Shown piece by piece: positions 56,348 through 64,000 of a DNA stretch of 64,000 nucleotides. The DNA lies in the NCBI GenBank assembly GCA_000611775.1, contig KK106984.1, positions 2,853,506 through 2,917,505 on the forward strand, given 5' to 3'. Position numbers and translations under genes: made by a program. This DNA is from Umbilicaria muhlenbergii. Taxonomy: Eukaryota; Ascomycota; Lecanoromycetes; Umbilicariales; Umbilicariaceae. The stretch's first letter is position 1. Each line of letters begins with the position of its first letter. The notes under the pieces are model-generated. The model did not search any database and was not told where the DNA came from. It saw nothing but the letters and a program-made list of their open reading frames with translations.

Positions 56348-58944
56348 GATTAGATTGTATTTGTCGAATGTTGCTGCTGCTCAAGCTGATTAAGACTTTG
56401 TCTAAAGAATGTTAGTGAGCCGGCACAGGTGGGTATCTGGTTGCTCGAAAGATGGAGAAGTGTAGATGGTCGAACAGAAGAGAAAGAGAAGAAAAAGTGG
56501 ACGGGGAGATCAAGGAGCGTCGAAGTCGGATGAATTGCTCGATTACTTTTGTGTACAGTGAAGGCGAATGAATGAATGTACGGTGACCACGCATACAATG
56601 CTGGCTGGTCAATTGACTCAAGACAAAGGAGCGAATGGTCGCCAGAGGCAGTGAAGGGATTAAGCAGACAATGGACAAAGAGCAATATGCAAGCAACAAT
56701 GCGGTGTGTCAACTCTCGAAAGGGTAGAACGAAGAATGAAGTTGCGGTGGAACGGCCTCTCTATTGTAGGCCGATGTGATGCCGGCAAGTGAAGACGGAG
56801 ATGAAGAACAGTCGGGCGGGCTTACAGGAAACAAGAGTATCACCTCCGAATAGGAATGGCCTGATTCGACACAACACACAAGCAGAGTCGTCGTCCGCGT
56901 CCGTCTGTTTCATGCCGGCCTTGGACGCCTGGCCCCTTGGATATATACACGCTTTCCCGTGACCCATTCCTTGCACATCACATTCGCACCTGTCTCCATT
57001 GGCATCCTCTCCGTCTCCGCCGCCATCCTCCTGCCCCCAAGAGTCACGGAGGTGGGGCGTGTGCCCTGCGGGGGTCAGCGATGAAGCGCTTGACGTCCAG
57101 TCATCTGCCTGCCTCTGCTCCATCTCCAAGAATGAAGAGTCGCCCGAAAGCCACGCGAGCACTTCGCCCCATCCCCCTGCGCCGAGCTTAGGCAGGATGG
57201 GACCGGAGTGACAGCAGTGATGCCTACAGGAGTGACTCCGTAACAGCGCATTCCTAGAGTTGCTCCACACGCGTTAGGGTTGATTTCGTCGTGCGATCCG
57301 AAACCATCAAGGGTCTAGACTACTGCAGAGCTGGGTACCGGCGCCAAGGGTGGGAACCCCCTTGTACGAGCCCCGGCTTCCTGCCTGGAACTCGACATGA
57401 CTGGACCACGGAGAACCCCCGAATTATCTCAGCAGCAAGACATGATCGTGAGGAATCGAAGTGGAGCAAATCACAGAAGCCATGATTTTCCATCATTTGA
57501 CCACTTCAGCTTTCTGACATGGCGATCCGTGCAGAATCATGTTGGGGGCCGGCCTGGCTCTCATTGCTGCTGGCCTTGCACCTGAGGTGCTTTGGCTAAG
57601 GGCCCAAGGCAGAAAGGGCACGAGCCACAACAACGACACCTGAGAGCTGGCAACAATCGAAGGGATGGCTGAGCGTGTCCGGCAGTGAGCCAGTGGTACT
57701 GTGCGCCGAAACAATCTTACATGGTGCGGGCCGTTGCACGTTCCCTCAGGGTTCTCACAACGCACGTCGCTGGTTGGCTGTCTGGAAGGACTGGTGAATC
57801 CCTAATTCTGGTGCGACACGCCACGTCGCCGGCCCCACGGGCGCTTACCGGCACCAGCGGGGAACCAGCAGGAATACTTCGGCGCACTAGGTACATGCGG
57901 CTGATCTGGGGTGCAGCTTCACCCTTGTGCTTCATCTTTTCTTTGTCTACCTACCTTACCTTAGGTAGATTCAACGCATGCGAGCCGATGCAATCTCCTC
58001 GGCAATCGGTTCGAACCTTTGACGCCGTTTTCACATCACAGAATTCTTTAGTAAAAGATGCCAGTCACAGTAATTGATCTTCCAAGCATCCACCAACCGG
58101 AGTAGCACAAACTCATCGTGCACCCTCATGATGGTTCAAAGCCGATGGCATGTCTCGGGCACGGCCGATCTCACGTCGTACAAATTGCTCATCTCAGACT
58201 TCATTTCTTTGATTCTGTAGGTAAGCGTCATCCGGGACATGACATGCCCCTTCAACGACCGTAGTGACTCTCGGAGATGCCATCAAGACAGGCAGCCAGA
58301 GTCCGAGCCCCAGAGTGTGATCTCCTTCCCCACATGCCGTGCAGGGGCCACCGTGATTCATGCGACATTGATGAGATTTGGCCTCGTAAGACTACCGGTG
58401 ATGTGCTCGGCTTCAAGACTACTGCGGAGGATTCAACGCCACTGGAGTTGGAAGATCAAGTCCGGTCGACCTGCAATGCTGCATTAGTGATCAGATGAGC
58501 GCAGGGGCCTTGTGATGTCCGCCACATGGTAGTGTTCTGACATTCAACTTCGGCCGACATTTTCATCGCTCTACTAAGCATGCAAGCCTTTCTCCCTCTT
58601 TTTTAGATGACCTCCTCTATCTCGGCGTCTGCCCGTTCTGCCCTAGCACCACTGTCGAAAACGTCGACATTGCTTGGCGCCCCCAAATATTCCCGAATTG
58701 CTTCACCCTTGAACACAAGGAAAACAACGGGCACAAACCCCCAACGCTGAACCGAGGACAGCAAACATGGAAAAGGCCTATCGGCACCCAACCCTCTCAC
58801 ACAACCGAACCGCACGATGATGCAAAACCCATTCCACACTCCTGACCCCAAACAGTTCCGCCGTCACCGAACGCTCCGCTCGATAGCAGTCAACGTCACA
58901 AGTATCGCACGCGGTAGCAATCACTTGCGCCCCCAACCCCGCAA
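56348..58944. other. Gene-poor stretch, glucanase promoter at its left end
   Basis: About 2.6 kb without a supported gene. A minus-strand frame of 169 codons at 56761-57270 has no family resemblance. A palindromic CTACCT...AGGTAG around a CCTTACC core is at 57948-57969. Confidence 0.4.
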
Positions 58945-59030
58945 TCCCCATCCTCATCCTCATCCTCATCCCCATCCTCATCCTCATCCTCAGCCTCATC
59001 CTCAGCCTCATCCTCATCCCCATCCCCATC
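58945..59030. repeat. CATCCT hexanucleotide microsatellite
   Basis: About 14 units of CATCCT with CATCCC and CAGCCT variants. Confidence 0.85.
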
Positions 59031-60051
59031 AGCGGCTCCATCCAAACCGTACTCTCTTCCACCACAAACCCACAGCCAGACAGGCCTGCCGCCCGCCACC
59101 ACCACCGCCCCCATACCCATCCCCGCCACCTGCGCCTCTGGCTTTTCCAGGGCAAGCCCGCCCCACAGCCCCCACATCAGCACACCCGCACCATCCCCCC
59201 ACCTAGTCCCCAGCCTCTCCCAACTCCACCGCTGGGAAAAGGTGCTGACAGTGACAGTGACAGTGGGAGTGTGACTCGCAACGCGGATCTAGAGGTGCGC
59301 GCCAGACACATCGCCGGGGCACCGCTCACATAGGGTAGGTAAGGTAAGGTACTTCGCCATCTTGTGCCCTGCGATACGGACTTGGTTTCTTGAAGCTTAA
59401 CCTGGGGATCTAGAGATTACCTTATGGGTCTTGATTGAAATTTTGACGGTAAGGTAAGGTACTTGGATCGCTGTCTTGGGTTACTGGACTGGCTTTCTTC
59501 GCCACTTTATGAGTAGGATACTCTACTCTACTCTACTTCCCCCTTAATGGCTGTGTCTAGAAGTACCTTATCCAGCCGCCTCCCGACACCAACCCCTCTC
59601 TCTCAGGTTTTCGTCCCAGTCCCAGCAATAAAAGGACTGTTCAGGGTTCAGAGCTATTCTTAGATTCGTAGTCTAGTACTCAGAGACCCCCACTCTGACC
59701 GTTTCTTCAGTCTTCGGCGGTGATGGCATCGTATTGTTTCTATCTACATACGTAGTATTCTTCCCGTAGATTTCCTCGAGCTAGTAGCTACCCCGATCAA
59801 CAAAAAGGTCGTTTTTCTCCCCTCGACCCGTTCGCATCCTGACTTATCCTCTCATCTCGGACTCAACTCAAACTCAACTCGACTCATTCTTCTGCCTTCT
59901 GGCTTCTTCACTACATGTACTTTGGCTTTGGCCTTGGGCCTGTATTCGAAGAGGTGCTGATATCAGCATGTGACGTATGGGTATCTTGTTATCAGGCGGG
60001 ATATGCGATGTGATGCGATGCGATGAGCAGAGAGAGCAGAGAGAAAGTTAC
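59031..60051. other. Intergenic with repeated GGTAAGGTAAGGTAC motif
   Basis: No gene seen. The motif occurs at 59335-59352 and 59448-59464, followed by CTCTA repeats near 59520. Confidence 0.45.
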
Positions 60052-60104
60052 GTCGTTGTCGTTGGCGTTGGCGTTGTCGTTGTCGTGGTCGTTGTCGTGG
60101 GCGT
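60052..60104. repeat. GTTGTC/GTTGGC hexanucleotide microsatellite
   Basis: About nine units on the plus strand, with single-base variants. Confidence 0.8.
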
Positions 60105-60396
60105 GATGCAGGCGGCACGCGGGCTCTGGGCTCTGGGATCTGGTTTGGGGTCCAGGGATGCGGGGATGCGGGGATGAACCGGGGGGGTGAGGTCTCGGCT
60201 GCGACCGCATTGGGCCGGGGCATGTGGTTCCCCCCCCGGCACGCACCTACGGCTTCGGGGTGGTTTGGTGGTAGCTTGGAGTTAGGTAGGTTCTTAGGTT
60301 GTGGGGGCGGTGTAGGGGGATGGCTGTGGAGGTGTGACGGGAAGCTGATGACTGTTATGTTGAAGGGAAGGGGGTGGACTGGCGGTTGGGTCTTTT
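60105..60396. other. G-rich sequence before the assembly gap
   Basis: Plus strand strongly G-rich, no gene. Such composition may explain why the assembly is broken next to it. Confidence 0.5.
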
Positions 60397-60436
60397 NNNN
60401 NNNNNNNNNNNNNNNNNNNNNNNNNNNNNNNNNNNN
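60397..60436. other. Assembly gap of 40 N
   Basis: Run of unknown bases; true length cannot be known. The flanks are G-rich. Confidence 0.98.
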
Positions 60437-60753
60437 GTTTGGGGGGTGGGCTCTGGGGTTTGGGTAGGGGGTGTGGGGTGTGGGGTATGGGGTATGGTAG
60501 AGTAAGGTAGGTCCACCATGATGAGCGTGAGAGGATTAATTGGCACGGGACATGTTTGAGATCCTGGGGTTTAGTTGGGTTGGCAGACTGCCGAGGTGGG
60601 GGCGGGTGTCTGGCGTGTGAGATGAGGGGTGGGGTGTAAGCATGCTACGCTGCGACATGTAGGATCACACGCATCGTCGCACATGGCTGGTGAGACAAGC
60701 TGGCGGTCACTCTGCACCACCTGCATCGGATCTTGAAGATAATCAGAGTCTTA
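60437..60753. other. Intergenic after the gap
   Basis: G-rich and then mixed sequence up to the aminotransferase 3' end. Nothing recognised. Confidence 0.5.
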
Positions 60754-62282
60754 TTATCGAAACTCTCTTACATCTTCACCAAATGATCCATTCGCATCCT
60801 CCCCCCCATCACTCCCACCCGCCTGCATCCTGCGAATCACCCTCGCCAGTCTCTCCACCCCCTCCGCCAGCCTCTCTTCTTCCTCCCACGAAAAACACAC
60901 CCTGATCTCTCTCTCCAACTCCCCCTTCCTGCTGTCCCCGTATACCGCAAACAGTGAGGCTGGCGCTACGATCAGGTTCTCGTCGTGCTGTGCGCGTTTG
61001 GCGACGTCGTCGGCGAGTAAGGGTTCGGGCAGGGTGAACCAGATGAAGTAGCCGCCTACTACTTCACGGGAGGGTTGGGGGAGGGTTACGCCGAGGGGGA
61101 CGAGATGGGTTGTGACGGCGGATATCATGCTGCGGTATCGTCGCGCGTAGGCGGGTTGGAGCGTGTGTGTGATGTGATGGTGAAGGTCGCCATTTGCGAC
61201 TAGGGTGTTTATGTAGGTGGCGGTGAGGTGCGATGGGGCGCCTCCGGATCTGGATGACCCACTACAGCGCCGTCAAAGTCAGTAGAAGTTGGAGACGGCT
61301 CGTGCGTTGAGTGGAAGACGAACACTTGTGATACTCCGTGGGCGAACTTCGGCGTACCCTCAAGCCATCCGGTACGACATCCTGGACCGAGTATTTTGCT
61401 GAAGCTGCCGTTGCTCACAGCGTTTCCAAAACCATCCGCACCGCTTCTTTCGGCCCCACCGTCGTAATATCTGTCCATGTCGACGATGCGGGGAAGGACT
61501 GCTTTCTCAAGGCTTGACTGAGAGGAGTTGGGCGATGCTGGCCATTGTAGCTGGTCGTATACGTCATCCGTAATGACGAGCGCGTCGTATTCTCGCGCGA
61601 CTTGGACGACTTGTTGCCGTCGCTCGAGGCTCATGGTCTTGGAAGAGGGGTTGGAGAATGTAGGGACAGCGTAGATGACATGGCGATAGATCTTGCTCCA
61701 TGGTCGTTGAGGCTTCAATGTCTACGACTTCCTAATTAGTACAATACCGCAATGTTGAGAGTCAATCTGTGTGCGATGCGCAGTACTTGCATCTCATACC
61801 GGTTTGGCGTTCCCCTTCGACGCGGCATCTTCCTCGCTCTTCCGCAGTCCCTTCTTCAGGAATTGTATGTCGATACCTTCGTCATCCTCGGGCACGCTCC
61901 TGAGTTGGCCATGAAAGCCAGAATCCTCGAAGATGCGACAGGCGAGGAAGTAGGTTGGAGACACCATCCATACATTCCTGGTGTAGATCGGATCCGTGAA
62001 GACCTGGAGAATGCAGGCTAGGTTTTGACTTGCGCCGCCAGTTACGCATATTCGCTCAGGCACAACGGCGTCTTTGGGCGTGTAGAAGGTGGTGAGCCAT
62101 GCGGCAATCGATCGACGGAGAGGTTCGTATCCTGCATCCGGACCGTACAGAAGGCCTGGGGTGTAGATTTCAGGATCCGACAATGCGACATCGGAAGCTG
62201 CCTTGATTTGCGCCACTGGCAGTAGGGCCGGGTTGGGCCATCCTCGAAGGAGGTTTATTAAGGCTTTGGACGTTCCGTTCAT
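60754..62282 (-). CDS. PLP-dependent class I/II aminotransferase
   Basis: Three exons read from 62282: 62282-61800, 61721-61324, 61261-60754; 462 residues. The start MNGTSKALINLLRGWPNPAL leads to LYGPDAGYEPLRRSIAAWLT and ICVTGGASQNLACILQVFTD, where cofactor-binding residues sit. Exon 2 has YRHVIYAVPTFSNPSSKTMS, YDALVITDDVYDQLQWP (with the Asp and Tyr that contact the cofactor) and NGSFSKILGPGCRTGWLEG, whose SKI Lys is the PLP lysine. Exon 3 restores VGSSRSGGAPSHLTATYIN and ends with GGYFIWFTLPEPLLADDVAK and LIVAPASLFAVYG. It belongs to the fungal group near 2-aminoadipate and valine-pyruvate aminotransferases; the true substrate is unknown. The second intron uses a GTTCGT donor, chosen because it alone restores the family sequence. 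Confidence 0.88.
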
Positions 62283-63440
62283 TACTCGATCAGACAAGAT
62301 GAGATGGTCATAATCGACTATCGACTATCGACTATCGACTATCGATTATCGATTATCGATGGGAATGGCGTGAGGAGGCCTGTGGAGGTCTGGATCCTGT
62401 TCCGACTCTCCAGGCTTGCGGTCGCTGACTCGAAACGATTCCCCGCATCTTGGCCGAGGACCGGCGTGAACTCTGGCCAGCGGGGATCACAAATGACGAC
62501 ACGACGCCAGTACCTTAAGGTACCTACCTTACCTTACCGCAGTTGGGACTTAAGCGCACGAGTAGAGTACCGTGAGTACCTTACTCCGAGTACTCCGTAC
62601 CTCACGATGATCAGCATCACACAGTGGCCGCTTGACCTTACTCCGAGTCAGAAAAGAGATCTACGAGGATTCCGTCGCAACTGTGGAATCACAACGAGGC
62701 TTTTCTTCCGCAACAGGTGATCGGAGGCACCTCTGACACATGATGCCGAGACAAAGAGCGCAATATGATCGAGCTGAATGACTTGGAAAGTAATACCAGC
62801 ATCTGCGCCCTTGATCCTGTCAGCATGGAACTGCCCCTTCGAGATGTTTGCGGGCCGTCCGATAGGGTCAAACCTGCCGAAGATGTCTAATTCAAGAAGC
62901 ATGTCTCAATGGTGGTGCAACAAAGCGTGCCTGTCTCAATAGAGTACGGTAATCATAGGAGAGGAAGAGATCAAGCCAACAGCAACTCTGAGATAGGACT
63001 CAATGTGATACGACGGCAATATTGAACATTGAATACCTTACCGAATATGGTGGGCACAGCCACACATGTCAGGTACAACACGCGTCGGCCTTCTCCAGCG
63101 CATCGGCGCCCTTTCTTTGGCCGCCAACTGTGGACCTGCCGCGGCCGAGTCCCGAATCGTGTAACCACCACGCAGGCCTGCACCACGCAAGCCTGCACCG
63201 CTTTATTTATAAATCGCACCCATTTTTGATTCCTCCTCTGCGTAATCCGTTCCCTTACTCCGTCTTTCAACTTGGAGGCCGTCTGATATATAAGACCATC
63301 ACGGACACACCTGCCACGGAATACCCAAGGTTATTGCCTTTGGCAGTCTCCGCATTCCAGTCGCAAACTTCGAGTCTAACAAACGTTGAGCCGTCGAACC
63401 AGCGAAAAGCTACTCCATAGCCTTTACCTCAACCATCGTT
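62283..63440. other. Intergenic, divergent promoter region
   Basis: 1.16 kb between opposite starts. Holds a microsatellite at its left side and a CCTACCTTACCTTACC motif at 62517-62539. Confidence 0.45.
62312..62360. repeat. ATCGACT/ATCGATT heptanucleotide microsatellite
   Basis: About six units just upstream of the aminotransferase start. Confidence 0.85.
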
Positions 63441-64000
63441 ATGGCCTCGAGCCAAAATAGACCCACAAAACGCCTGTCCTCACTCCTTCCCTCGGGCGGT
63501 AGCGCGAGCTCTCACGATCTGACCGAAAATCCATACTCCCGATCACCGTCTTTACGGCCTCTCCCCGTCTCGAGGGACCCGAGTCCTGCAAGGCAACAGC
63601 AATTGCCAAACCCGCCATCACGAACTTCTTCTCCCGTCCACAACTTCTCCAGGCCTAGAAGCCCATCATCGCCAACTCGATCGCCAACTCGACTGACTTC
63701 ACTGGGCCCTGCATTCAACGGAGTTTTAGTTGATGATGGTATTCTATTGCCTCCGCCAAGGATTGCTCGAGCAGACCCTACAGCGTCATGGTCATCGACT
63801 GGAAGTCGACCGGGAAGCAGAGCGGAAAGTGGTCCTGGATCACCCTTGCTAGGTGCCACCCTCTCACGACCCTCGAGCCCATCGACGTCGGAATCAAAAC
63901 TGCGCAAACGCAGAAGCTGGATGCCAGGCCGGTCACGGAACGGGTCTCAGGTTGACTTGAGTGGAGGTAATGCATTCGGAGCTTGGGCTGTCGGAGCAGA
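63441..64000 (+). CDS. N-terminal part of a Ser/Pro-rich fungal protein, runs off window
   Basis: The ATG at 63441 opens a frame without stop to the window end (186 codons). The sequence is low-complexity and probably disordered (MASSQNRPTKRLSSLLPSGG, SPSSPTRSPTRLTSLGPAFN). A first folded-looking element begins near residue 155 (LRKRRSWMPGRSRNGS, then NAFGAWAVGA). Many Ser-Pro sites suggest phosphorylation. Similar starts occur in uncharacterised mould proteins with a KRRSW-G-RSRN element; I do not assign a function. Later exons lie outside. Confidence 0.68.
   Translation, partial: MASSQNRPTKRLSSLLPSGGSASSHDLTENPYSRSPSLRPLPVSRDPSPARQQQLPNPPSRTSSPVHNFSRPRSPSSPTRSPTRLTSLGPAFNGVLVDDGILLPPPRIARADPTASWSSTGSRPGSRAESGPGSPLLGATLSRPSSPSTSESKLRKRRSWMPGRSRNGSQVDLSGGNAFGAWAVGA

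Noticed and set aside
56761-57270. Minus-strand frame of 169 codons upstream of the glucanase
   Set aside because: Lies in the presumed promoter region and has no family resemblance.
58005-58020. GGTTCGAACCT, a tRNA B-box-like sequence
   Set aside because: No A box, acceptor stem or T-run fits around it.

Overview
This window looks like nuclear DNA of a filamentous ascomycete (Pezizomycotina, perhaps Dothideomycetes; the class is a guess). Evidence: introns of about 45-80 bases with GTNNGT donors and CTNAC-type branch sites, an orthologue set typical of moulds (PAN3, LSM7, ATP12, fibrillarin, RPL17, a GH55 glucanase, a DUF6594 protein, a large F-box protein), and gene order with mixed strands and no operons. 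All exon boundaries were worked out by hand from splice signals, reading phase and protein family fit; there is no transcript evidence. I see no virus-like element, no complete transposon and no secondary-metabolite cluster. || Layout. 0-4.3 kb: a partial unknown gene (-), LSM7 (+), then a gene-poor stretch with an intron-bearing type II tRNA gene and a small palindromic repeat. 4.3-10.2 kb (all -): VHS/GAT endosomal protein, UBA-UAS-UBX membrane protein (ERAD type), ketopantoate reductase. 11-16.2 kb (+): PAN3 deadenylase subunit with an unusually long, stop-free intron, and an unknown C-tail-anchored protein. 16.2-17.9 kb: strand-skewed noncoding DNA. 17.9-22.4 kb: DUF6594 membrane protein (-), a retropepsin-fold host protein (+), ATP12 (-). 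23-30.9 kb (-): a Cys-rich, Ser/Thr-rich wall-type membrane protein, a relic of the 3' end of a multi-pass membrane gene, the intact membrane gene, and a CDF metal transporter. 31.8-37 kb: GT71 mannosyltransferase (-), a broken MYND-finger gene (+), ferric reductase (-). 39.3-46 kb (+): SnoaL-like protein, a small three-exon gene, and a very large F-box protein. 47.3-50 kb: fibrillarin (-) and RPL17 (+) sharing one short divergent promoter. 51.3-52.5 kb: second copy of the palindromic repeat and a single-pass protein with a Cys-rich PAN/Apple-like end (+). 53.8-56.3 kb: secreted GH55 exo-beta-1,3-glucanase (-). 56.3-60.7 kb: gene-poor, microsatellites, a repeated TACCTTACCTTACC-type motif and a 40-N assembly gap. 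60.8-62.3 kb: class I/II aminotransferase (-). 63.4 kb to the end: start of an unknown Ser/Pro-rich protein (+). || How the genes relate. They are mostly unlinked housekeeping and surface genes: RNA metabolism and ribosome biogenesis (LSM7, PAN3, NOP1, RPL17), membrane traffic and protein quality control (VHS/GAT, UBX), mitochondria (ATP12), metal handling (CDF, ferric reductase) and wall or surface biology (GT71, GH55, two Ser/Thr-rich membrane proteins). The most unusual signals are (1) a sharp flip from C-rich to G-rich coding strand in the last few hundred bases of many genes, (2) a palindromic mini-element present at 3.2 and 51.3 kb, (3) a 653-base PAN3 intron that stays open in frame, and (4) a duplicated, decaying gene 3' end at 25.2 kb.
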